A DNA stretch of 20,095 nucleotides, from assembly GCA_019649035.1 (NCBI GenBank), contig BMAT01000929.1, positions 762,686-782,780 of the forward strand. The letters run 5' to 3'. Numbering within the stretch: the stretch's first letter is position 1; each line of letters opens with the position of its first letter. Shown piece by piece: positions 10,336 through 18,966 of the stretch. Below the pieces are notes generated by a model. The model saw only the letters and a list, made by a program, of their open reading frames with translations. It had not been told where the DNA came from and ran no database searches. Both the position numbers and the translations under genes were made by a program. The DNA is from Elysia marginata (lineage: Eukaryota; Mollusca; Gastropoda; Plakobranchidae).

Positions 10336-12659
10336 GTGCCCCATTTTAACACTGCTTACTCCCCACCTTTTTAGTTCTCACCCCTGGTTTACAAAAATCT
10401 TGCAAAACTCCCAATTTTGTTTTTCTTCCCTTTTAGATAAGTTTGTGATAGGCCAACATGTAGTTTTCTCTCTTTAGCTCTGAATGGTTCTTGTGATTCT
10501 GTGTGGCAATTTGGACTAAAATCTTAAGATATTCAAGCGTAGAGGAACTTGATTTGTCTGATTAGAAAATGTAATTTTTTTTATTGTTGTTTTTTTTTTA
10601 ATAAATTATTCAGTCATTTTATTTAAGACGTAAGTCAGTTACTGATATAGCACAAAACAGTCTTTGAAAGCAGGCCATCTTTACAGTTAGTCTGTATTTC
10701 CAAAGATTAGCTAACTCTGACAAAGTCAGCTTTAACCCTTGCAAATTTGCACTATTCAGATCAATAACAGATATAAATTAAAAAGAGTTAGGCCTAAAAA
10801 TTACTGTCTAAATGTTGCCCCCCTTTTTTTTTATAACCAAAGCATTAACAAGTTTATGGGCTAAATATAGCATTGCCTTGTGACTTTACCTTCTAAAGTT
10901 GGTTTTGTTGTAGGAAATTTTGCTTAAGTCTATGTCAGTTTTGGTGGAAACATCACAGGAAGCATCACCACATTAATTGGCATTCTTAGTTATTATATAT
11001 TTGCGAGTCATATATAATGTTACAAGCCCAAAGCATTCCTTCATTTTGGCTTTTTCTAATTATGTTCACCTCATACTGAATCCATTTTCAAATTTTTATC
11101 GCCTTTTTTTCTCATACTTTTTTAAAGACAATATCTAATTTTAAAGACAATATCTAAGTAAAATAGGGAAAACAAACTCAACAAAATGATAAAGCAATTT
11201 ATTTTTCATTGAAATTCTTTATATTTTTTTTTTTTTTGTATCGTACAGACCAGTTTCTAACTCACATTACACATCTTTTCTTATTTCTATTTTCTAAAAA
11301 AGATCATTGTTGTTCATGTGTTATATAAGCAGGGGTGTGTTATTGTTAACTTGTATTTCAGTTAGCTGGAAAATCAAAAGGCTTTTTATTTGGGCTTTTC
11401 TATCATAATACCTACAAATGATTTTCAAGAGCAGGAAAACTTAAGATTGAATTTTTGTTTGAGCATTTTGGAAAAAGAAATCTAATTTGGGTTGCGCTGA
11501 TATTTAGTTGGAGCAATCCAATATATGGGGTCTGTTTTAAGCTGTTACCACAATAATTGAATTTCATGTTTGCCAACAAAAATATACTTTATTCTTTTAT
11601 TGTGACAGTTGAACTCCAGCTAATAGCTTATCCCAACTGATCATCACAATTTTAAAAACTATTCAGATTTACAAAATCTGTTTATTCTTTTATGTTTTCT
11701 TTTTACCATTATCTTTCCTTGGCTTGTAATTTTCCCTTTTCTATCCCATCATAAAGAACTATGACGGTTACGTCAGTTTTCCTTTTGATCAGGATATATT
11801 ATCAATCTTTTAAATAAACTGATGTTACCCAACAGCATTGTTCCAATGTCTACTGGGATAATGTAGTTTGATGGATTAATTTTGAAACCTTTAAAATAAT
11901 ATTATTCTCATCGAATCAGAAAAACTTATTTGAACATTTTAAACTATCACAAGATATGTTGAACTAGTCAAGTATTGTACTGTTGTGCTGTCATTAATAA
12001 TATCTGAAAACAGAAAACCTTTCAAGTCTTCATTTTAAATTTGCAACACCATCTTGTTGGCTGCACTGGAAGGCTGAGGCAAAACGGCTGATAAAGACAT
12101 GTCAAATTGCTATTTTAAGTCTAGCCTATATTCCCTGCTTAAACATTCTAAATTTTTCTTTATTTCATTTCTTATTTGCAAGGTTTTGAGGTTGGTTTTT
12201 CATTAGAAGTTTAGTTATCACGTCGCGGTGGCTTACCTGGTCCAATTTTTTTAAAGTATTGAATTATTTTATGTCACTTTCTAAAACTGACATTAAAATT
12301 AAATAGTCTTAAACATTTTTTTAAAATGCTGGTACATATAAATATATGATTCTGCTCAATAATTGTTTATAAATCACACATTTTATAGTTGACTTGCAAC
12401 TTTTTGTACTATCTTTGTTTTTATATCTTCTGTTGCTGATTGTTATGTTTTTTGTTGGGTTTTTTTTTGTTTGTTTCATTTTTAAAAAATATTTGCTTAA
12501 CCACAACCTTTTGTAATACTTAATTATTATTACCAGTGATTTCATGAAGCCATGCAGCCTCATTTATGTTGGTTGCCTACCTGTGCATTTTGTTTTCTCA
12601 AGGTTTTCAGAAAATTTTATTTTTGTTTTATCCTTTTGTTTCTTGTCTGCATCTAACAG
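10336..12659 (+). other. intron between exons 4 and 5
   Basis: This is a 2.3 kb AT-rich intron. It contains a perfect 19-bp tandem duplication at 11120-11157 and a TTACGTCA site at 11768. A short G+C patch around 12218-12240 gives a donor-like CAG|GTAAGC on the minus strand, with nothing coding behind it. No gene is seen. Confidence 0.66.
11120..11157. repeat. perfect 19-bp tandem duplication
   Basis: The unit TTTTAAAGACAATATCTAA occurs twice head-to-tail (11120-11138 and 11139-11157) with no mismatch, which suggests a recent slippage or duplication event in intron 4. Confidence 0.9.
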
Positions 12660-12710
12660 CTTTCTCCAAGGAAAGCCTACTCAACTTCGAATCTTTCAGC
12701 AATTAAGAAG
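12660..12710 (+). CDS. MAP7: MAP7-like gene, small exon 5 (17 codons, symmetric)
   Basis: This 51-base exon sits between a strong acceptor (ccttttgtttcttgtctgcatctaacag, ending 12659) and AAGAAG|gtttgc at 12711. It is phase 0 on both sides. It encodes LSPRKAYSTSNLSAIKK, residues 214-230: a Ser-Pro site, then a Ser-rich phrase with leucine and a terminal Lys pair that continues into RSSLGPS of exon 6. The combined YSTSNLSAIKKRSSL faintly resembles the region of human MAP7 around STMNLSKYVDPVISKRLSSS, downstream of its N-terminal coiled coil. That similarity is from memory and short. The exon could be skipped without altering the frame. No motif of known function is certain. Confidence 0.72.
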
Positions 12711-13550
12711 GTTTGCATGGATTTTTTTCTTTTGTCTTCTGATCAATTTTCATTTTTTTTTTTTTGGCTTTTTGCATGCTTTAAAATACTTAACCTTATT
12801 TAACATGTATAGTACCTTGTTGTGGTAGATGTCTACCACTTAACCAGCCCTCACTGCTTGTTTCTAAATCATTAGAATCTATACTATTTTGTCTAAGACA
12901 ATAGCTGTACTATGAACAACCAACCATATTACTCTGTAGAAAATGGTTAAAATAATGTCTTGGTGCTCAATTTAAAAAGCTCAATGAGCATAAGAGGGCA
13001 ATCGTCTCTAAGATTATCTTTATTTTCAGAATATGTATAGTCTGTGCTGGTTTATTTTTTTCCCTTCAAACTTTTAAAGTTTCTGAACAAAATAAAGCTT
13101 TGTACATTTTTCAATATGAAAATGAATATAGATTGACTTGTTTGCTTTCTTGCTCTGAAACCTTTTATACTGTCAAACAAACTCTTTTTACACCACAAAA
13201 GATAAATACTTTGCTGGCATCTTCTCTACCCAATTCATGAAAAGGTGATGTGAAACTAATTCAGTAATTGTCTTGATTATATAATTTTTTCCATAATTTT
13301 TTAAATTTGAATTTTATCAATCAAATTGTGCTGAAGATACATCAACATCGATTGAAGTTTTTGCATTATACAGTGCTTGTACCTGCGTTTCATTTGAAAA
13401 TGACCAAATTGTTAATCATACTTTTCGCATTGCTGCAGAAAGTGATTTTTTTGTGTATTTTTTTTTCGCTTAACGTTTTTCGTTAATCTAAAGATGTTTC
13501 ATCTTACAATAAAAAAATTAGGGAACTAGACTGGAGTGAACGATGTTCAG

Positions 13551-13600
13551 TCTCAGCTAAAGACTTTTTTAAGGTGTCAGCTAAAAATTTTTTTAAAGGT
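13551..13600. repeat. imperfect 25-bp tandem repeat
   Basis: Two adjacent 25-base units share TCAGCTAAA, a T-run and AAGGT, with a few differences between them. This is an older duplication in intron 5. Confidence 0.7.
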
Positions 13601-13870
13601 ACTACACTTATATATTATAAGTCCTCAGACACTCACAAAAGCTGTAAATTCATTACAAAAATTATTCTGTTGGGTGTTATCTTGGTATAATGTTTACTAG
13701 GATTACTTGCATGCGTATGTATGGATTTTAATACCAGCTAATAAAGTTGTAGACAACTATATGGGGCTACATACTCTTTGTGGATTGTATCATGTATTAT
13801 GAAGTGATTCACAACTTTTCATGGTAGTTGTTAGTAGTAGTGTCTTGTAAAAACTACATTCTGTGTCCCG

Positions 13871-13892
13871 TTTTTTTTTCATGAAAAAAAAA
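13871..13892. repeat. T9-CATG-A9 palindrome
   Basis: This is a perfect 22-base palindrome of nine Ts, CATG and nine As (a tenth A follows). It is low complexity and may be a chance junction of two homopolymers. Confidence 0.8.
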
Positions 13893-14542
13893 ACCACAAA
13901 AAAGAAGTCTCCAACCTGCTCATCACTCTTAACCACAACGAATAGACTTCATGCATGTCTATTGAACTTACAAGGTCTTGCTTTCTAAACATTTTTTACA
14001 TATGACTTTTGTTGCTCATTCAAATTTTTTCTCTTAGAGTTTAGACCTTGAATTCTTTTTTTTTAAGCATTGAGGTTAACATAACTTTTTAATACCAGTG
14101 GTGACTTTAAATTTTTTTTTTTAATAAAGTTTCCATTATCAAATGTATTAACCCTTTTCACTACTTAATGTGAGATTTTTGCTTTAAACATCAGTGAAGT
14201 TTGCTTCAGCTTGATACTCTAAGCAATAGAAACCTTATAAAAGTTTGCAGTGCATCATTTGACTTCTAAAATATTTAGTTTACAATTTATTTTTTGGAAG
14301 ATAATAGAGAAGGAAATATTGTTATTATTTATTTTCGTGTTTTCGTGAGTTGGTGTGTACTCAAACCAAACAGTACTCAGTGACTGGAGTACATCTATTA
14401 TCTCAAACTGAAATAATTTTCAGTTAACTTTTATAGAGACACTTCCCGTAAAAATTGCAGATGATTTTTGTAAAATACATAGTAAAATACAATCCTTAAA
14501 AATTATATGACAACTATTATGGGACAAAATAGACAAATGGGC

Positions 14543-14600
14543 TAAAGATAAGATAAGGGGTGAATTTTATTGATCCCAACATGGAAAATTCAGATTTACA
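14543..14600 (-). mobile_element. LINE-like 3' end, remnant
   Basis: On the minus strand the sequence reads TTGGGATCAATAAAATTC and then CCCCTTATCTTATCTTTAG. A GGGATyAATAAA phrase followed by a short ATCT/TTATC-type tandem tail is a common 3' terminus of non-LTR retrotransposons in fishes and molluscs. No reverse transcriptase or other coding part is recognisable upstream (toward higher coordinates), so it would be a 5'-truncated copy. The 5' limit is unknown. The family is not assigned. Confidence 0.45.
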
Positions 14601-15147
14601 CCATGGTCATAAAAAATGTACAGACGTTCATAACAAAATTTGTTGTTGTTATATAATTTTTTTTTTTAATTAGAACATTCTAACACTAAACACATCTCAA
14701 ATGTATCAACATATATGAAAAAAAATTGTAAACTAATTTTACTCAAAGTAGGCAAAAGTAAGTAGTATTAGAAATATATTCATACAATTTTATATAAAAA
14801 ACCAGACATATGCCATACTAAAAAAAAACAACTAATTTTTCATCTTTTTTCTTTTTATTTATAGCTTTCTTAATGCTTTCAAATTCAAACCAGGGGTTCA
14901 GAAACCAAGAGATAGTAAACTTATAGATATGCATTTGATATTCTTGTGTACTATCAAATATAGAGGCCTTAAACAGAAGACAGATAACTGTAGTAGAATC
15001 CCTTTAAACTGAAAAATACAATGATCTGCAAAGAAATCAAAAGATTTTACAAGTCTCTTCTTTAACTTTGTAACCATTCATGCGATAAACCGAAATGTTT
15101 CTTATTGGCACTGACTTTACACCGAAACAATCAGAAGCGTCCACTCC

Positions 15148-15148
<1 letters not shown>

Positions 15149-15219
<71 letters not shown>
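15149..15219. repeat. (TC)n microsatellite, intron 5
   Basis: This is about 35 uninterrupted TC units on the sense strand, the second such tract in the gene and in the same orientation as the one in intron 2. It marks the left edge of the G+C-richer island that follows. Confidence 0.97.
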
Positions 15220-15222
<3 letters not shown>

Positions 15223-15224
15223 CA

Positions 15225-15735
15225 TCACTTCCGAGCCCTTGCCGGACGATTAATTTAAAGCTAGATCTAGATCTACAGCCAATGGCGAGCACTATCACTC
15301 AGTGAAAAAGAGATGGGGAGAAAGGAGCCCGAGTGGGAAAGAGAGGGGGAGGGGGCGAGTTGAGGTTGAGACCTAGTCTCACTTGTGCTTGGGTGATGTA
15401 TATGCGTCTGTGTGTGTGTGGGCTTGCTTTCTCTGTGATACTGAAACTGACTGACAGTGGCAGTGGTGTAAAGCGGCTCAGTCATCAAGACTGGAACTTT
15501 TCTTATTGATGCAGTGGTGGGCCCCACATGTCGCATGTAACTGTACAAATAAAGACTATAGAGATATAGAGAGGCGTTGAGCTAGGCCAATCAAATTTAT
15601 CAAGCTTTGTAACCTCTCTCTAAATCGAGACAACCGCTCGAGCCCTGCCCATGCCTATGTCACACTGTCAACTGTCGGTCAGCGCTGTTAGGCCTGTGAT
15701 TGAGATTTTGTCTTGCGATACTCATTTTTATAAAC
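15225..15735. promoter_or_regulatory. G+C-richer island in intron 5, possible internal promoter
   Basis: About 500 bases are markedly richer in G+C and CpG than the flanking intron. They include CCAAT at about 15279 and about 15587, a GA-rich stretch (about 15300-15360) beside the CT repeat, a (TG)n run at about 15408-15420, and a TATAAA at about 15730. No open frame with recognisable similarity is present on either strand. Its place just upstream of the exons for the MAP7 domain would suit an alternative first exon or an enhancer, but this is inference from composition and loose motif matches only. Confidence 0.3.
15261..15275. repeat. short TAGATC-type repeat
   Basis: CTAGAT is repeated twice and then CTA follows. 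Runs of this type are, as I recall, frequent in heterobranch gastropod genomes. It is too short to classify alone. Confidence 0.5.
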
Positions 15736-16768
15736 TCTAGTCTTACTCTTAGTATCAGTTTTAGTACTAGCCCTTTTCACTTCACGCTAACCATGCATTC
15801 AGTGAAGTTGTCCAAAAGCTTTGGGACTCGATTATTGCCCCTAAAAAGTTATGTTAAAAAATGGACTTATCTTAAACCAAAATGACTTTAAACCTAAATG
15901 GATTAAAAGGAGCCCATAATTTCGGTTTAATTGGATTCTATTGCATTATAAAAAATAATGTTAAACATTTTAGCGTTTGCTGATAAGCTTGTAAAGCATT
16001 CTGAGTTATATCTAAAGACTTAGGCTTTTAGAACTTTTGAATTCTAATCATTTCTGCCTTCAATTACCAGTACCTTTGTAAGTTTTAAAGAATTTAGGCT
16101 GTTTTAAAGTCAAGCCTTCTGGTAAACGTTTTCTGCTGACCTTAATTCTAAACTCTGGATATATATTTTCCATGCTTTTTTAAAGATACTTTATAATTTT
16201 TTTTAATATTCATACTCTGCTCCTTTACACTGCAAAATTTGGACTTAAAAATGAAACCCTTTTGCTCAAATTACCTTTTCGCTGCAACTTTATAATTTTT
16301 TTTCCTTCATATTTTGATTTTATCAACTATGTACAAAAGAGAAACTGAACTCCAACTTTGCAAAGATATGAGTTTATTTTAGATTTGATTTCAGAAGAAA
16401 TTGATATATTTTTCGCAGTATAAATGAGAAATTTCTATTTTTCCAGATGACAAACGGAACATATTTATAAAGAGGCAAAAACTTTCAATGACTTGTGGAA
16501 AGCAAAACAAAAGATATAGTTCCAAAAAAAAAATGTGCCAACTGAGCAAAGTCAAAATCTTAATTTTGGGATGATCGGCAGAATAATTAAGATGCCTTAG
16601 AAAATGATTAAGATTTGTTGTTGAAGTTTATCAAACTATTTGACAGAAGCCTGCATGTGTGTTACATTTACCTCAAGAATGTTGTACTTCTATGCATGGT
16701 TAGTTGATTTTAGTTTGAAGAAAAAAGCTTCCTAAAGTATCATCCCAAACCTTTACCTTTTCCTATAG

Positions 16769-17244
16769 AGATCATCGCTTGGGCCCAGCAAGCCTAGTCC
16801 ATCGTCAGGCAAAGACTCAACGACTCCAGCTAGAAGAGCACCATCGCGTGACTCTCCACGCACCAGGCAGTCCACAGGGCCAAGCACACCACACGCATCC
16901 TCAACCAGAGCAGTGTCTCCTGCCAGTAAGCGGAATATTGCACCCCCTGAAGCAAAATCAGGCTCCTCGTCTCCCCGCATAACTCCGCCCCCTACAAGCT
17001 CACCCTCTGTGTCATCAAGCCCCAGCCACCATCCCACACCTACCGTGGATGCGTCAGCTTCTGCAGCATCAGAGGATGGAACAGTTCCAGCTACTAGCTC
17101 CCCTGCTCCTCGCACTGCCCCTAGCTCCACACAGGATATCACTGCTGAGGAGTATAAGGCTAGGCTTGCAGAGAAAAGGAGGCAAGCCAGAGAGAAGGCA
17201 GAGAGGGAGGCTGAGGAGGAGAGGAAGAGACAGGAGGAAGAAAG
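16769..17244 (+). CDS. MAP7: MAP7-like gene, exon 6 (Ser/Pro-rich linker and start of MAP7 domain)
   Basis: The exon is 476 bases, from acceptor ccttttcctatag (ending 16768) to the donor GAAAG|gtttgt at 17245. It begins in phase 0 and ends with two bases of an Arg codon. It encodes residues 231-388. The first about 120 are low-complexity Ser/Pro/Thr/Ala with many Ser-Pro and Thr-Pro sites (SPASK, SSPRITPPP, HHPTPT), typical of the disordered projection region of MAPs. From Asp353 the composition changes abruptly to DITAEEYKARLAEKRRQARE, the hallmark opening of the MAP7 domain; vertebrate proteins have EEATRLLAEKRRxARE at the same place. This is the strongest family marker in the window. There is no in-frame ATG in this exon, so a short isoform starting here would need its own start codon from another first exon. 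The antisense open frame over this exon is a by-product of Ser/Pro codons. Confidence 0.92.
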
Positions 17245-17754
17245 GTTTGTTGAGTTTATCTTGCAGTCTTAACATTCTTCATTTAAAATTTATTTTAGTT
17301 TATTTCTTTTAAAAGCCTATGTTGCAATGCATATTCATGTATACTACTGCTGAGATAATGGTTAGATGCTAATATCAGTGTTTACATTTATGAGCTTAAC
17401 TTAGTTAGTTTTAAATTGAAAAGAATTACACTGCACCCTATTGATTATTGTTCTGAACAAAACTCTTTGTTTCATTTTCTCTACATAGATGCCCCATTAA
17501 TCTTGACCTATCCTTTTAAAAAAAACTGAACATGTAAGGAGTTGAGTTTGTTAAGTTATTGAATTGGATTACTGATAACTGAAGTTTTCACGTAATTGTA
17601 ACATATTTGAAACCTATTTGAATTCTAAAATAATCTCTTTAGGTTTACAATTTTTAGTAGAAAGAAAGGAAAACTTGCATGTGGTATCATTACAGATAAG
17701 TGTATCAAATTTTTTATCAGTTATTTATTTGTCTTTTTTTGCAAACTTTCGTAG
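17245..17754 (+). other. intron between exons 6 and 7
   Basis: This is a 510-base AT-rich intron that interrupts an Arg codon inside the MAP7 domain. It is open in the frame of exon 7 for about 130 bases before the acceptor, so an intron-retention reading of the region is possible, but that stretch is compositionally intronic. I see nothing else in it. Confidence 0.85.
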
Positions 17755-17935
17755 GCGACTTGAAGAAGAAAGGCGTCGAGAAGAAGAGGAGGAAGAAAGA
17801 AGGCAGGAGGAGGAAGCCTTAAGATTGGCTGAAGAGGCACGCAAAGCTGAACAAGAGAGGCTTGAGAGGGCTATTGAGGCTGAGGAGAAGAGAAAGAAAG
17901 AGGAGGCCGAAAGGCTTGAGGCTGAGAGGATTGCG
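17755..17935 (+). CDS. MAP7: MAP7-like gene, exon 7 (MAP7 domain, E/R-rich helix)
   Basis: The exon is 181 bases, from gcaaactttcgtag (ending 17754) to the donor GCG|gtaagc at 17936. Its first base completes Arg389, and it ends in phase 0. It encodes residues 390-449, almost pure Glu, Arg, Lys, Ala and Leu: RLEEERRREEEEEERRQEEE, then a stretch with leucines and alanines at heptad-like spacing (ALRLAEEARKAEQERLERAI) and KKEEAERLEAERIA. The pattern suits a long single helix or coiled coil rich in i/i+4 salt bridges. This is the core of the MAP7 domain, the segment that in animal MAP7 proteins contacts the kinesin-1 stalk. It reads on without a gap from exon 6 and into exon 8. Confidence 0.93.
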
Positions 17936-18314
17936 GTAAGCAAAGTTTGCTGTCTTCACAATAACAATACTTACAATACTTATGTCTCATTCTTTTCCAT
18001 TATTATAATATTTTGTGTCCATGATTTTGACTGGTTTGTTCAAATTGACATTTATAATTTTTAATTATTTATTTTGTGCTAAATACTTTAACCTATATTA
18101 AAGTTTGTGCCAATATGTGAGCTCCAAATAGAATGTGATTCAATAGAATAATGGTGTTTTCTTTCTTTCTTTGTTTTTGTATTCAGGGTGTTTGTTGTTG
18201 TTTTTGTTTTTTTGTTTTTTTGGTTTTTGTCTTTTTTTTTGTAACTTTGTTGGAGATTTTGTTTGACCTTTCCTTTTCATCCCAATGTTAAACTCATGCT
18301 TAACTTTTTAACAG
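17936..18314 (+). other. intron between exons 7 and 8
   Basis: This is a 379-base intron with a GTAAGC donor and a taacag acceptor. Its second half (about 18158-18243) is a low-complexity run of T with spaced G. Nothing else is recognisable. Confidence 0.87.
18158..18243. repeat. low-complexity T-rich tract with spaced G
   Basis: This is a (CTTT)n-like start followed by repeated GTTTTT units on the sense strand of intron 7. It contains several UGUU-type elements in the pre-mRNA. Confidence 0.75.
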
Positions 18315-18419
18315 AAAGAGGAGGCTGAAAGAAAAGCAAAAGAAGAAGCTGAGAGACTACACCGTGAGCAGCAGGAGAGGGCAAGAAGAGAGGAAGAGGA
18401 GAGATTACAAAGAAAGAAG
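18315..18419 (+). CDS. MAP7: MAP7-like gene, exon 8 (MAP7 domain, 35 codons)
   Basis: The exon is 105 bases, from acceptor taactttttaacag (ending 18314) to AAG|gtactg at 18420, phase 0 at both ends. It encodes residues 450-484: KEEAERKAKEEAERLHREQQ, then ERARREEEERLQRKK. It continues the charged helix and supplies the first part of the conserved C-terminal signature of the domain (ERLQRKK). Vertebrate MAP7 has ERLERKKRLEEIMKR spanning the same place. The exon is exactly 35 codons, five heptads, so its removal would keep both the reading frame and a coiled-coil register. Confidence 0.92.
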
Positions 18420-18966
18420 GTACTGGCGTTTATCAAGTCTTATTTAAAGACTGATAGAATTCTGTGTTGTTGAATGGTTTAGGAGAGATGAATTCTTATA
18501 CCGGCCTACATGGATTGAAGTGTAGGCAGAACTATTAGAAGAAATTAAACATGTTAAATATTTGTAAGTCATAAACTTGCCTTTTTATGTATAATCTTTA
18601 TATTTATCTATATAACAAAGAAATATGTATTTTTCTTTTTAACAAGATTAACCCATTGATTAATCCTACATCATTCAAATGTGATCAATATGTTATATTT
18701 GCAACTGTGTATCAGATTGTTGCTCTTTTACATAGCGTTATAGAAATTTTCCTTCAGGTCAATGGAAATTTTGTGAACAAATGAGCATCATATACTTCAC
18801 AAGCTTGATTGTATTAAAACTTTGCTTATGAAGGGAGAAGTAATATGTTGCAGAACTTACTTGATGATAAACTTTCAGGATTATTTAGTACATGAGCAAA
18901 GAGAAGTGTGATTAGCCAGCAAATGTATGCATTCTATTATTTTCAAACGTTCCTTTTATTTATCAG
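18420..18966 (+). other. intron between exons 8 and 9
   Basis: This is a 547-base AT-rich intron, with donor GTACTG and acceptor tttatcag. No repeats or genes are seen. Confidence 0.87.

Larger units (their letters stand above)
12711..16768 (+). other. intron between exons 5 and 6
   Basis: This is the largest intron in the window, 4.1 kb. The first 1.8 kb is AT-rich with an imperfect 25-bp tandem repeat at 13551-13600 and an A/T palindrome at 13871-13892. It then holds a LINE-like 3' end on the minus strand (about 14543-14600), the (TC)n tract at 15149-15219, a G+C-richer island at about 15225-15735, and about 900 bases of plain AT-rich sequence before exon 6. Confidence 0.7.

Noticed and set aside
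15273-15548. 91-codon minus-strand open frame in the G+C-rich island
   Set aside because: The composition follows the TG, GA and CT simple repeats (HTQTHIHH, SLSHSGSF). There is no domain and no splice context, so the island is better described as a possible regulatory region.
16753-17142. 129-codon minus-strand open frame opposite exon 6
   Set aside because: It is a shadow of Ser/Pro/Thr codons of the sense exon, and it crosses the exon's acceptor. The sense reading has the family hallmark.
17618-18064. Single-exon reading of the E/R-rich helix from 17618 to 18064
   Set aside because: The ends are intron translation (the run before 17755 and the VSKVCCLHNNNTYN tail after the GTAAGC donor). 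The core belongs between splice sites 17755 and 17935.
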